Below are positions 27,465-36,207 of a stretch of DNA of 64,000 nucleotides, in pieces; the first letter of the stretch is position 1; each line of letters begins with the position of its first letter. The stretch covers positions 1 through 64,000 of the forward strand of contig NZ_BAABAL010000004.1 of assembly GCF_039537405.1 (NCBI RefSeq), read 5' to 3'. Source of the DNA: Allokutzneria multivorans. Its GTDB lineage: Bacteria > Actinomycetota > Actinomycetes > Mycobacteriales > Pseudonocardiaceae. The notes beneath the pieces are model-generated. The model was not told the origin of the DNA. It saw only the letters and a list, made by a program, of their open reading frames with translations, and did no database searches. The position numbers were made by a program, and so were the translations under genes.

Positions 27465-28607
27465 ATGTCGAAGATCAAGCTGATCGCATGCGGAACCGTT
27501 GCCGCACTGGGCCTCGGCGCAGGATCCGCCGCCGCGCTGCCCAGTGACTTACAGTCCACTTTGGACGCTGTGCACAGCGCGGGCATGCCGGGCGTGTTCG
27601 CCGAGGTGCGCGACGGGAAGGCCGTGTGGCGCGGAGCGTCCGGAGTCGCCGACCTCGCCACCGGCCGCCCCGTCGCCGCCGACATGCGCCACCGCGTCGG
27701 CAGCATCACCAAGACCTTCACCGCCGTGGCCGTCCTGCTCCAGGTCGAGAAGGGCCGCGTGCGGCTCGACGCGCCGATCGCGGACTACCTGCCGCGCCTG
27801 GTGCCCGGCGAACGCGGTCGCAAGATCACCGTGCGGATGCTGATCAACCACACCAGCGGCCTCGCCGAATACCTGCCCGTGGCGTTCCCGTCGCTGGCCG
27901 AGATGTCGCCGAAGAGCTTGGACGACAACAGGTTCCGGCGCTTCCGCGCGACCGAGCTGATCGCGATGGGCGTCAACGCCCCGCCCGCCGGGGAGCCGGG
28001 GAGCACGCCGGGCACGTACTCCAACACCAACTACCTGCTGCTCGGGCAGCTCCTGGAGAAGGTGACCGGTAGGCCCGCAGAAGAGGTGATCACCCGCACG
28101 GTGATCGAGCGCGCCGGGCTGCGGAACACCGAATTCCCTGACAGCCCAAGGGTTCAGGGGCCGCACTCCCGCATGTACGAGTCGCTGTTCGGCACGATCG
28201 ACCCGCCACGCGACTACAGCGTCTACGACATGTCGTGGGTGAGCACCGGCGCCGCGCTGGTCACGACCATGGCCGACCTCAACCGCTTCTACGCGCGGCT
28301 GCTCAGCGGCAAGATCGTCAGCGCGGCGTCGCTGGAGCAGATGCAGCGCACGGTCCCGGTGATCAGCCTGGAGGGCAAGCCGATCGACTACGGCCTTGGC
28401 CTGCACAAGGTCACCACGAGCTGCGGCACCTTCTGGGGTCACGACGGCTCGGTGTGGGGGGCGCAGGCCCTGTCGCTGACCCGCGCCGACGGCGGGCGGC
28501 AGCTGTCCTACGCGCTGAACCTCGCGCACTGGACCAAGCTCGACCGTCTTGACGCGGCGCTGGAGAGCTTCACCCGGAAGGCACTGTGCGCTGAACGAAC
28601 CCGGTGA
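27465..28607 (+). CDS. Secreted serine hydrolase, class C beta-lactamase/D,D-peptidase family
   Basis: A 380-residue protein with a Sec signal peptide (MSKIKL, a hydrophobic stretch with Gly and Ala, then AAALPSD as the likely cleavage region). Catalytic motifs of the family are present: Ser80-x-x-Lys83 (SITK), Tyr185-x-Asn187 (YSN), and an HDGS motif near residue 326 in place of KTG. This matches exported penicillin-binding-protein-like hydrolases such as R61-type D,D-carboxypeptidases. It follows the esterase by 3 bp with a GGAGGG ribosome site. Self-protection against the peptide product or processing of it are possible roles but are inference only. Confidence 0.9.
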   Translation: MSKIKLIACGTVAALGLGAGSAAALPSDLQSTLDAVHSAGMPGVFAEVRDGKAVWRGASGVADLATGRPVAADMRHRVGSITKTFTAVAVLLQVEKGRVRLDAPIADYLPRLVPGERGRKITVRMLINHTSGLAEYLPVAFPSLAEMSPKSLDDNRFRRFRATELIAMGVNAPPAGEPGSTPGTYSNTNYLLLGQLLEKVTGRPAEEVITRTVIERAGLRNTEFPDSPRVQGPHSRMYESLFGTIDPPRDYSVYDMSWVSTGAALVTTMADLNRFYARLLSGKIVSAASLEQMQRTVPVISLEGKPIDYGLGLHKVTTSCGTFWGHDGSVWGAQALSLTRADGGRQLSYALNLAHWTKLDRLDAALESFTRKALCAERTR

Positions 28608-28658
28608 CGGGGCGCTGAGGGAAGCGGCCGAACGGGTGTGAGCTACGGCTCGGTCGAC

Positions 28659-28678
28659 ATAGTTGGACGTCCTACTAT
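28659..28678 (+). promoter_or_regulatory. Palindromic operator overlapping the mmsA promoter
   Basis: ATAGTTGGACGTCCTACTAT is a 20-bp inverted repeat with one mismatched pair. It overlaps TACTAT at 28673-28678, a plausible -10 element, just before the cobalamin aptamer. This is the right place for a repressor site. The cognate regulator is not evident in the window. Confidence 0.6.
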
Positions 28679-28680
28679 AT

Positions 28681-28835
28681 GGTCCCCAACAGACCCGCGG
28701 TGCAGGGAAGCTGGTGCGAATCCAGCGTGGTCCCGCCACTGTGACCGGGGAGCGCGTCGTCGAAGGGCAAGGCCACTGGCGAGAGCCGGGAAGGCTGGCG
28801 GCGCGTGACGATCCGGAAGCCAGGATACCGGCCAC
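28681..28835 (+). promoter_or_regulatory. Cobalamin riboswitch upstream of mmsA
   Basis: The conserved landmarks of the AdoCbl class are present in order: GCAGGGAA near 28702, GGTGCGAATCC near 28713, GTCCCGCCACTGTGA at 28730-28744, a GCCACTGG arm near 28771, and the B12 box GAAGCCAGGATACCGGCC at 28816-28833. The mmsA ATG follows 42 nt later with GAGGATGGAG as ribosome site, so the expression platform probably acts on that short stretch. No rho-independent terminator with a U run is visible, which favours translational control. B12 riboswitches usually serve cobalamin transport, synthesis, metE or nrd genes. Confidence 0.93.
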
Positions 28836-28875
28836 GGGTGTCGTTCGTGTTGTCCACGAGGATGGAGCCACACGC

Positions 28876-30375
28876 ATGCTTCCTGTGCGCGCGCATTTTG
28901 TCGACGGCAAGGAATTCCCGGGCACGTCGAGTCGGCTCGCCGACGTCTACGACCCCAACACCGGTTCGGTCCAGGCCCGCGTTCGCTTGGCGGACAAGGA
29001 AGACGTCGACGCTGTCATCGCCTCGGCGGTGACAGCGCAGGCGGAGTGGGCGAGGTGGAACCCGCAGCGCAGGGCCAGGGTCCTGCTGCGCTTCCTGGAC
29101 CTGGTCAACCGCGAGATCGACTCGCTGGCCCGGCTGCTCTCCGCCGAGCACGGCAAGACCGTCGCCGACGCCAAGGGCGACATCCAACGCGGCCTCGAGG
29201 TCGTGGAGTTCGCGGCCGGAATCCCGCACCTGCTCAAGGGTGAGTTCACCGACGGCGCCGGGACCGGCATCGACGTGCACTCGCTGCGCCAGCCGCTCGG
29301 CGTGGTCGCGGGGATCACCCCGTTCAACTTCCCCGCGATGATCCCGCTGTGGAAGGCGGCCCCGGCCATCGCGTGCGGGAACGCCTTCGTGCTCAAGCCC
29401 TCCGAGCGCGACCCCTCGGTCCCGCTGCGCCTGGCCGAGCTGTTCGCCGAGGCCGGGCTGCCGCCGGGGGTGTTCAACGTGGTCAACGGGGACAAGGTCG
29501 CCGTCGACGCGCTGCTGCACGACGAGCGGATCCAGGCCGTCGGTTTCGTCGGCTCCTCCGAGATCGCGCAGTACATCTACTCCACGGCCGCGGCCAACGG
29601 GAAGCGCGCGCAGTGCTTCGGCGGCGCCAAGAACCACATGATCATCATGCCGGACGCCGACCTGGACCAGGCGGTGGACGCGCTGCTCGGCGCCGGGTAC
29701 GGCTCGGCGGGGGAGCGTTGCATGGCGATCTCCGTCGCTGTCCCTGTCGGCGAGGCCACCGCGAACGCGTTGGTGGACAAGCTGATCGAGCGCATCCCCA
29801 CGCTGAAGATCGGTGTTTCGCACGACGAGAACGCCGACTACGGCCCGCTGGTCACCGCCGCCGCGCTGGAGCGCGTCCGCGACTACATCCGGATCGGCGT
29901 CGACGAAGGCGCTTCGCTGGTGGTCGACGGCCGCGACTTCGTGTTGCCGGGCAACGAGAACGGCTTCTTCATCGGCCCGTCGCTGTTCGACGACGTGCGC
30001 CCCGGCTCGCGCATCCACCGCGAGGAGATCTTCGGACCGGTGCTCGCGATCGTGCGCGCGGCGGACTACGAGGAAGCCCTGCGCCTGCCCAGCGAGCACC
30101 AGTACGGCAACGGCGTGGCGATCTTCACCAGGGACGGCGACACCGCGCGGGACTTCACCAGCCGCGTCAACACCGGCATGGTCGGCGTGAACGTGCCGAT
30201 CCCGGTTCCCGTCGCCTACCACACCTTCGGCGGGTGGAAGCGCTCCGGCTTCGGTGACCTCAACCAGCACGGTCCCGACTCGATCCGCTTCTACACCAAG
30301 ACGAAGACGGTCACCTCGCGCTGGCCCTCCGGCACCCGGCAGGGCGCCAGCTTCGTCATCCCGACGATGAGCTGA
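28876..30375 (+). CDS. mmsA: Methylmalonate-semialdehyde dehydrogenase (CoA-acylating)
   Basis: A 499-residue aldehyde dehydrogenase that converts methylmalonate semialdehyde, CoA and NAD+ to propionyl-CoA, the last step of valine degradation. It has the MmsA-type GSAGERCMAIS motif with catalytic Cys282, the ITPFNFPAM cofactor segment, and a C-terminal FGGWKRSGFGD. Length is exactly typical. The ATG at 28876 is chosen because the longer frame would start inside the riboswitch; it has GAGGATGGAG upstream. It heads a five-gene operon (next start 7 bp after its stop) that carries out the middle and late steps of valine breakdown. Expression should be set by the riboswitch and the upstream palindrome. 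Confidence 0.95.
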   Translation: MLPVRAHFVDGKEFPGTSSRLADVYDPNTGSVQARVRLADKEDVDAVIASAVTAQAEWARWNPQRRARVLLRFLDLVNREIDSLARLLSAEHGKTVADAKGDIQRGLEVVEFAAGIPHLLKGEFTDGAGTGIDVHSLRQPLGVVAGITPFNFPAMIPLWKAAPAIACGNAFVLKPSERDPSVPLRLAELFAEAGLPPGVFNVVNGDKVAVDALLHDERIQAVGFVGSSEIAQYIYSTAAANGKRAQCFGGAKNHMIIMPDADLDQAVDALLGAGYGSAGERCMAISVAVPVGEATANALVDKLIERIPTLKIGVSHDENADYGPLVTAAALERVRDYIRIGVDEGASLVVDGRDFVLPGNENGFFIGPSLFDDVRPGSRIHREEIFGPVLAIVRAADYEEALRLPSEHQYGNGVAIFTRDGDTARDFTSRVNTGMVGVNVPIPVPVAYHTFGGWKRSGFGDLNQHGPDSIRFYTKTKTVTSRWPSGTRQGASFVIPTMS

Positions 30376-30381
30376 GGCGGC

Positions 30382-31515
30382 GTGTTCGCGCTGACCGACG
30401 AGCAGCGGGAGATCGCCGACACCGCACGGCGCTTCGCCGCTGAGCACTTCGCGCCCCACGCGGTGCGCTGGGACCAGGAGAAGCACTTCCCGGTCGACGT
30501 CCTGCGCAAAGCCGCCGAGGTGGGCATGGGTGGCGTGTACGTGAGCGAGGACTTCGGGGGCTCCGGACTGTCCAGGCTCGACGCCGCATTGATCTTCGAA
30601 GGCCTCGCGACGGGATGCCCGTCACTTGCCGGATACCTGTCCATCCACAACATGGTCGCCTGGATGGTGGACCGCTTCGGCGACACCGCGCAGCGCGCCC
30701 GGTTCCTGCCGGGGCTGTGCGCCATGGACGACCTCGGCAGCTACTGCCTCACCGAGCCCGGAGCCGGTTCCGACGCGGGTTCCTTGCGCACCAAGGCGGT
30801 CCGCGACGGCGACCACTACGTGCTCAACGGCGTCAAGCAGTTCATCTCCGGCGCCGGAACGTCCACTGTGTACATCGTGATGGCCAGGACCGCCGACACC
30901 GGGCCTCGTGGGATCACCGCCTTCATCGTGCCGATCGAGTCGTTGTCCTTCGGCCCCAACGAGATCAAGATGGGGTGGAACGCCCAGCCCACGCGCCAGG
31001 TCATCCTGGAGGACGTGCGCGTGCCCACCGCCAACCGCCTCGGCGCGGAGGGGGACGGCTTCCGGATCGCGATGAACGGCCTCAACGGCGGGCGCCTCAA
31101 CATCGGCGCTTGTTCGCTGGGCGGGGCGCAGAGCGCGTTGCACCGCAGCCTGGACTACCTCCGCGACCGCGAGGCGTTCGGCGCGCCGCTGCTGCGCGCC
31201 CAGGCTTTGCAGTTCCAGCTCGCCGACATGGGCACTGAACTGGAGGCCGCGCGGATGTTGTTGTGGCGCGCCGCTTCCGCGCTGGACGCGAAGGACCCGC
31301 GAGCGGTGGAGCTGTGCGCGATGGCCAAGCGCTTCGCCACCGACACCGGGTTCTCCGTCGCCGACCGCGCACTGCAACTGCACGGCGGCTACGGCTACCT
31401 CGCCGAGTACGGCATCGAGAAGATCGTGCGCGACCTGCGCGTGCACCAGATCCTCGAAGGAACCAACGAGATCATGCGCGTGATCGTCTCGCGCGGAATG
31501 ACGGGGGCGGCATGA
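30382..31515 (+). CDS. Acyl-CoA dehydrogenase, probable isobutyryl-CoA dehydrogenase
   Basis: A 377-residue flavin enzyme of the acyl-CoA dehydrogenase family. It shows the FAD-binding segment YCLTEPGAGSDA, GVKQFISGAG, and the C-terminal LHGGYGYLAEYG followed by QILEGTNEIMR, with Glu359 in the catalytic-base position. In this operon the natural substrate is isobutyryl-CoA, oxidised to methacrylyl-CoA. It starts with GTG six bases after mmsA, and its stop overlaps the next start. Substrate choice is inferred from context; other short branched acyl-CoAs are possible. Confidence 0.9.
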   Translation: MFALTDEQREIADTARRFAAEHFAPHAVRWDQEKHFPVDVLRKAAEVGMGGVYVSEDFGGSGLSRLDAALIFEGLATGCPSLAGYLSIHNMVAWMVDRFGDTAQRARFLPGLCAMDDLGSYCLTEPGAGSDAGSLRTKAVRDGDHYVLNGVKQFISGAGTSTVYIVMARTADTGPRGITAFIVPIESLSFGPNEIKMGWNAQPTRQVILEDVRVPTANRLGAEGDGFRIAMNGLNGGRLNIGACSLGGAQSALHRSLDYLRDREAFGAPLLRAQALQFQLADMGTELEAARMLLWRAASALDAKDPRAVELCAMAKRFATDTGFSVADRALQLHGGYGYLAEYGIEKIVRDLRVHQILEGTNEIMRVIVSRGMTGAA

Positions 31516-32552
31516 TGACCACGGATGTGTTGCTGCGCAAGGAGAGCGGCCTTGGCCGGATCATCCTCAACCGACCGCGTGCGATCAACGCGCTGACCCA
31601 CACCATGGTGCAGCTCATCGACGCCGCGCTGGTGGAGTGGGCCGACGACGCCGACGTGCGCGCCGTGCTGATCACCGGAGCGGGGGAGCGCGGCCTGTGC
31701 GCGGGCGGCGACATCGTCTCCATCTACGAGGACGCGCGCTCCGGCGGCAGTGCTTCGCTGGACTTCTGGCGCGACGAGTACGTGCTCAACGCCCGCATTG
31801 CCCGCTATCCCAAGCCTTACGTCGCGGTGATGGACGGCATCGTGATGGGCGGCGGGGTCGGCGTCTCCGCGCACGGCAGCGTCAGGATCGTCACTGAGCG
31901 CTCCGTCGTGGGGATGCCGGAGGTGGGCATCGGGTTCGTGCCCGACGTCGGCGGCACCTACTTGCTCTCGCGTGCGCCGGGCGAGCTGGGCACGCACATC
32001 GCCCTCACCACAGCACGTTTCGGCGCGGGTGACGCTGTCCACTGTGGATTCGCCGACCACTTCGTGCCCAGTGCTTCGCTGGATGACTTCGTGAGCGCGC
32101 TGAGCGTGGACGGGCTGGAAGCGGCGTTGTCGCTCGCTTCGGCGGCTCCCGCGTCTGCGCTGGTCGAGCAGCGATCGTGGATCGATTCCTGCTACGCGGC
32201 GGACTCCGTGCAGGAGATCGTCGACCGCCTTCAGGATCATGACTCCACGGAGGCGAAATCCGCTGCTGAGCAGATCCTCGGCAAGTCTCCGACGGCGTTG
32301 ACCGTGACGCTGCGGGCACTGCGCCAGGCTCGGCGGCTGCCGTCCCTCGAGGAGGCGCTCGACCAGGAGTTCCGGGTGGCCAACGCCATCCTGCGCTCGC
32401 ACGACCTCGCCGAGGGAATCCGCGCTCAGGTGATCGACAAGGACCGCGATCCCCGGTGGAAGCCCGCCACGCTCGCTGACGTGTCCACTGTGGACGAGTA
32501 CTTCGCCGACCTCGGCGCGCGGGAACTCGGCCTGGCTCAGGGGGAGATCTGA
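31512..32552 (+). CDS. 3-hydroxyisobutyryl-CoA hydrolase (crotonase family)
   Basis: A 346-residue crotonase-fold protein, about 90 residues longer than a plain enoyl-CoA hydratase, which fits the hydrolase branch. The family pattern GAGERGLCAGGDI forms the first oxyanion segment, MGGGVGVSAHG the second, and PEVGIGFVPDVGGTYLLSR contains the acidic catalytic region typical of HIBYL-CoA hydrolases. It releases 3-hydroxyisobutyrate from its CoA ester, and the next gene oxidises this product. The start overlaps the dehydrogenase stop (ATGATGA; ATG at 31512 or 31515) and the stop overlaps mmsB, so the operon is translationally coupled. Confidence 0.9.
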   Translation: MMTTDVLLRKESGLGRIILNRPRAINALTHTMVQLIDAALVEWADDADVRAVLITGAGERGLCAGGDIVSIYEDARSGGSASLDFWRDEYVLNARIARYPKPYVAVMDGIVMGGGVGVSAHGSVRIVTERSVVGMPEVGIGFVPDVGGTYLLSRAPGELGTHIALTTARFGAGDAVHCGFADHFVPSASLDDFVSALSVDGLEAALSLASAAPASALVEQRSWIDSCYAADSVQEIVDRLQDHDSTEAKSAAEQILGKSPTALTVTLRALRQARRLPSLEEALDQEFRVANAILRSHDLAEGIRAQVIDKDRDPRWKPATLADVSTVDEYFADLGARELGLAQGEI

Positions 32553-33430
32553 TGACGACGATCGGCTTCATCGGCCTCGGCAACATGGGCGCGCCGATGG
32601 CGGCGAACCTCGTGGCGGCGGGGCACCAGGTCACCGGCTTCGACCTGGTCGCCGCGCCCGACGGTCTGCGCCTCGCGGCGTCCGGGGAGGAGGCGGTCAG
32701 CGACGCGGACATCGTGATCACGATGCTGCCCAGTGGAAAGCACGTGCTGTCCTGCTACGCGGACCTGCTGCCCGCCGCGCGCCCGGGAACGCTGTTCGTC
32801 GACTGCTCCACCATCGACGTCGCCGACGCGCGAGCTGCGGCGGACGAGGCGGTGAAGGCCGGGCACCACGCCCTCGACGCCCCGGTCTCCGGTGGTGTGA
32901 TGGGTGCTTCGGCGGGCACGCTGACCTTCATGGTCGGCGGTCCCTCCGAGGTGTTCGACCGCGCCGAGCACGTGCTGTCGGTCATGGGCCGCAAGGTGGT
33001 CCACTGTGGACAGTCAGGCAACGGTCAGGCCGCGAAGATCTGCAACAACATGATCCTCGGCGTGTCGATGATCGCGGTCAGCGAGGCGTTCGTGCTCGGC
33101 GAACAGCTCGGCCTCACCCACCAGGCGCTCTACGACGTCGCGTCCACGGCGTCCGGGCAGTGCTGGGCGCTCACCACGAACTGCCCCGTCCCCGGGCCCG
33201 TGCCGACCAGCCCGGCGAACAACGACTACCGCCCCGGCTTCGACGCCGCGCTCATGGTCAAGGACCTCGGCCTCGCCGCCAGTGCCGTGACCGCGAACGG
33301 CGTTGACGCCGCGCTCGGGCTGCGCGCCGCCGAGCTGTACCGGGCCTTCGCCGAGAACGGCGGTGCCGGGCAGGACTTCTCCGCGATCGTCTCCGCCATT
33401 CGCCAGCGCTCCCAAGGAGAAAACCGATGA
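32552..33430 (+). CDS. mmsB: 3-hydroxyisobutyrate dehydrogenase
   Basis: A 292-residue beta-hydroxyacid dehydrogenase. The N-terminal Rossmann motif is GFIGLGNMGAPMAANL, the substrate motif is DAPVSGGVMGA, and the catalytic lysine lies in GNGQAAKICNN (near residue 162). It oxidises 3-hydroxyisobutyrate to methylmalonate semialdehyde, the MmsA substrate. The length is typical. Its start shares a base with the previous stop, and its own stop overlaps the next ATG. Confidence 0.94.
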   Translation: MTTIGFIGLGNMGAPMAANLVAAGHQVTGFDLVAAPDGLRLAASGEEAVSDADIVITMLPSGKHVLSCYADLLPAARPGTLFVDCSTIDVADARAAADEAVKAGHHALDAPVSGGVMGASAGTLTFMVGGPSEVFDRAEHVLSVMGRKVVHCGQSGNGQAAKICNNMILGVSMIAVSEAFVLGEQLGLTHQALYDVASTASGQCWALTTNCPVPGPVPTSPANNDYRPGFDAALMVKDLGLAASAVTANGVDAALGLRAAELYRAFAENGGAGQDFSAIVSAIRQRSQGENR

Positions 33431-34197
33431 CCGAGACCATCATCGTCGACCGCAAGGACCGCGTCGGCCTGATCACGTTGAACCGCCCCAAGGCGCTCAA
33501 CGCCCTCACCCTCCAGGTGATGCACGAGGTCGTCGCGGCCGCCCAGGAGTTCGACCGCGACCCCGGCATCGGCGCCATCCTGATCACCGGCTCCGCCAAG
33601 GCTTTCGCGGCGGGCGCCGATATCAAGGAGATGCAGCCGCAGTCCTATTTGGACGTTTACCTCAGCGACTGGTTCGCCGGGTGGGACGCCCTCGCCCGCG
33701 TCCGCAAGCCCACCATCGCCGCCGTCGCGGGCTACGCGCTCGGCGGAGGCTGTGAGCTGGCGATGCTGTGCGACATCCTGCTGGCCGCCGACACCGCGAA
33801 GTTCGGCCAGCCCGAGATCAAGCTCGGCGTGATCCCCGGCATCGGCGGCTCGCAGCGGCTGACCCGTGCGGTCGGCAAGGCCAAGGCCATGGAGCTGTGC
33901 CTGACCGGCCGCATGATGGACGCCGAGGAGGCGGAGCGGGCCGGGCTCGTGTCCCGCGTCGTGCCCGCCGATCGCCTCCTCGACGATGCCCTGGAGACCG
34001 CCGCCACCATCGCGTCGATGTCCTTGCCCACGGCCATGATGGCGAAGGAGGCCGTCAACCGCGCCTTCGAGAGCTCACTGGCTGAAGGCATCCTCTTCGA
34101 GCGACGGCTGTTCCACGCGACGTTCGCGACCGCCGACCAGAAGGAAGGAATGGCCGCCTTCGTCGAGAAGCGCGCGCCCCACTTCACTCATCGCTGA
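33427..34197 (+). CDS. Enoyl-CoA hydratase (crotonase family)
   Basis: A 256-residue classical enoyl-CoA hydratase: LNRPKALNAL, SAKAFAAGADIKEM (oxyanion loop), GYALGGGCELAMLCDI, and the second-half motif GQPEIKLGVIPGIGGSQRL, which holds the catalytic Glu positions. In this operon it should hydrate methacrylyl-CoA to 3-hydroxyisobutyryl-CoA, filling the step between the acyl-CoA dehydrogenase and the hydrolase. Its start overlaps the mmsB stop and follows CAAGGAGAA. Its 3' end overlaps the convergent VOC gene by 14 bp. Confidence 0.93.
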   Translation: MTETIIVDRKDRVGLITLNRPKALNALTLQVMHEVVAAAQEFDRDPGIGAILITGSAKAFAAGADIKEMQPQSYLDVYLSDWFAGWDALARVRKPTIAAVAGYALGGGCELAMLCDILLAADTAKFGQPEIKLGVIPGIGGSQRLTRAVGKAKAMELCLTGRMMDAEEAERAGLVSRVVPADRLLDDALETAATIASMSLPTAMMAKEAVNRAFESSLAEGILFERRLFHATFATADQKEGMAAFVEKRAPHFTHR

Positions 34198-34849
34198 GCG
34201 GGAGGTTGCGGAGTTGGTCACGCCACTCCGCAACCTCGTCGTCCAGCTCCATCGACACTTCGATCAACATCTCCAGCGCCTGCGCTTTTTCTTGTGTCGA
34301 CGCGCTGTCGCCATGCCGTTTCAGCCCCGACTTCAGCGCGCGCTGAGCGGCCCTGTCGTCGTTCTTGAACTCACGCAGAATCCGTGCGTTGTCGAGCGCT
34401 TTCGCGAGTCCCGCGAGCTTCTTCGAGCCCCCGTACTCAAGCTCCATCGGCTCGTCCCGCTGAATGAAGACGATCGAATTGCCCGACGGGTCGACGATCG
34501 TGAACCGTGATGCCCCGGGCCGGTACCGAGTGATCCTCGGCAGTCCCTTCGCGAGGACCTTCCCGTACACCTCGCGCATCGCCGCCACGAACGTCGCGTG
34601 ATAGGCCGCGACATCGTCCACCATCACCAGGCAGCCACCCGTTTTCTCCGCCGCCGGATCGACGCTGTCGGAAGCGCGGCCGTAGTGGATGTCGAAGCCG
34701 CTCCAGCGGAAAGCGAAGTACAGGTACGGCTTCCTCTGCTCGTAGATCGTCTTGAAGCCGAGCGCACGCCAGAAGGCGAGCGTTTCGTCCGGGTGGACGC
34801 AGGACAGCAGGGGCACGGTCGTCTCGTTGGGCTGGACACCGTCAGGCAC
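34184..34849 (-). CDS. VOC (glyoxalase/bleomycin-resistance) family protein with C-terminal helical extension
   Basis: A 221-residue protein. The first ~115 residues look like a VOC domain: VPLLSCVHPDETLAFWRALGF at the start, YLYFAFRWSGFDIHYG, and RFTIVDPSGNSIVFIQRDEP with an acidic metal-ligand position at the end. The last ~90 residues are charged and helical (ALDNARILREFKNDDRAAQRAL...) and are not part of the usual fold. I take the GTG at 34849 because AGGAG precedes it by eight bases; the longer frame starts inside the likely promoter. Substrate unknown. A 14-bp palindrome lies 58 bp upstream. Confidence 0.75.
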   Translation of the reverse strand: MPDGVQPNETTVPLLSCVHPDETLAFWRALGFKTIYEQRKPYLYFAFRWSGFDIHYGRASDSVDPAAEKTGGCLVMVDDVAAYHATFVAAMREVYGKVLAKGLPRITRYRPGASRFTIVDPSGNSIVFIQRDEPMELEYGGSKKLAGLAKALDNARILREFKNDDRAAQRALKSGLKRHGDSASTQEKAQALEMLIEVSMELDDEVAEWRDQLRNLPLSDE

Positions 34850-34906
34850 AGGTAGGGCTCCTCTCGGTTGCCGCCGCAGTGTGCCAAGTTTCTTGAGTTT
34901 CCGCCT

Positions 34907-34920
34907 ATGCAAATTTGCAT
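34907..34920 (-). promoter_or_regulatory. Perfect 14-bp palindrome upstream of the VOC gene
   Basis: ATGCAAATTTGCAT is a perfect AT-rich palindrome in otherwise GC-rich DNA, 58 bp upstream of the VOC start codon. Its position fits an operator at or near the promoter of that gene. The regulator is not known. Confidence 0.55.
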
Positions 34921-35085
34921 GTAGGTGTTGCGGCCGGTGCCGGTTGGTTCGGCTTGGGACGGGTCCAGCGCGGTTGGGTTAGCTTGCCTGGCTTTCTGTT
35001 CTTGGTGAGTCGCTTTTCTTTGTGGCGCTTGGGAATTCACCCTCTAGAGCCATGATCGTCTATTTTGCGGGAGTAGAATTGTGTT

Positions 35086-36207
35086 ATGCCCCCTGATGAT
35101 CCCGATGAACTCCTGCACGCCGCCTACACCGCGATCGGTAAGGCAGTAGCCGACTTCTCCACTGTCCTGTTGGGTTACGTTTCTGATCTTGATGCGTGTG
35201 ATCGTGAGTATGCCGAGAACATGCTCATGCCCCTGCTCCGCGTAACCCGCGCCAAAGCCAACCGCCTGCTGGACCGCGCTACCGACCTCACCGCACGCCC
35301 TCTTGTGTTGAAGGCCTTGGTGGAAGGCCGTGTCGATGAGGGCAAGGCGTTGATGATCCTGGACCTGCTACGGAATCTCTCGGTCGTGCATGCCGCTATC
35401 GCTGAGGAGGCGTTGTTGGCGCACGCGTCGGTGAACAACTACACCGCGACCCGTCGGTATGCGATCCGCTACATCCACCGTCTCGATCCGACGGCTGCTG
35501 AGCGTCGTCATGAGGAGAAGCGGAAGGCCCGGTTGGTGGAGAAGGTCCCCCTCGATGACGGTATGGCGTTGTTGCGGTTGTTGATGACCGCCCACGACGC
35601 CGCCCTGGCTTTCGACCACGTCGATCGCATCGCCCGCTCCCTGCCCAAGGACGATCGGACCTTGGACCAGAAGCGCTCCGATGTCGCCAAGGACCTGCTG
35701 CTCGGCAGGGACACCCCCACCCCAGCGGGCAAGACCACCGTCTACCTCACCATGCCCATCACCTCAGCCCTCGGCTTGACCAAGGACCCCGGCATGCTCG
35801 GTGGCTACGGCCCTCTTCCTCCCCGCATCGCCCGCGAGATCGCCGCCGACGGCGTCTGGAAGCGGATCTTGACCGACCCCGTGACCGGCATGGCCGAGGA
35901 GATCAGCGACGCCTACCGGCCCTCCGCCAAACAGCGAGAACTCATCAACGCCCGCTACCCCACCTGCACCGCGATCGGCTGCAACCAACCCGCGCGCCGC
36001 TGCGATCTCGATCATTGCCGCCCGTTCGACGGCACCAACACCACGATCAAGAACCTCCGCCCGAAGTGCAGGCACCATCACCGGATGAAGACCCACTCCA
36101 ACTGGAAGTGCCGCAACCTGCCCGACGGCACCCACGAATGGACCACCCCACGCGGCAAGACTTATGCCAGCGAGCCCGTCCCCATCGCCGAACCCGCCCC
36201 CTTCTAG
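35086..36207 (+). CDS. DUF222 and HNH-endonuclease domain protein (13E12 repeat family)
   Basis: A 373-residue protein. The first ~290 residues are helical and match the DUF222 pattern (ADFSTVLLG, AENMLMPLLRVTRAKANRLLD, LVEGRVDEGKALMILD). The C-terminus is an HNH nuclease: CTAIGCNQPARRCDLDHCRPF (Cys and His pairs), NLRPKCRHHHRMKTH and the closing WTTPRGKTY. Such genes are present in many copies in actinobacteria and behave like mobile or intron-linked sequence, but their role is not established. The start has GGGAG and TAGAAT just upstream, in a local AT-rich patch. It lies 206 bp before the CRISPR array; no functional link is implied. Confidence 0.9.
   Translation: MPPDDPDELLHAAYTAIGKAVADFSTVLLGYVSDLDACDREYAENMLMPLLRVTRAKANRLLDRATDLTARPLVLKALVEGRVDEGKALMILDLLRNLSVVHAAIAEEALLAHASVNNYTATRRYAIRYIHRLDPTAAERRHEEKRKARLVEKVPLDDGMALLRLLMTAHDAALAFDHVDRIARSLPKDDRTLDQKRSDVAKDLLLGRDTPTPAGKTTVYLTMPITSALGLTKDPGMLGGYGPLPPRIAREIAADGVWKRILTDPVTGMAEEISDAYRPSAKQRELINARYPTCTAIGCNQPARRCDLDHCRPFDGTNTTIKNLRPKCRHHHRMKTHSNWKCRNLPDGTHEWTTPRGKTYASEPVPIAEPAPF

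Noticed and set aside
28663..28875. Upstream extension of mmsA
   Set aside because: This stretch is the cobalamin aptamer; the ATG at 28876 gives the normal family length of 499 residues.
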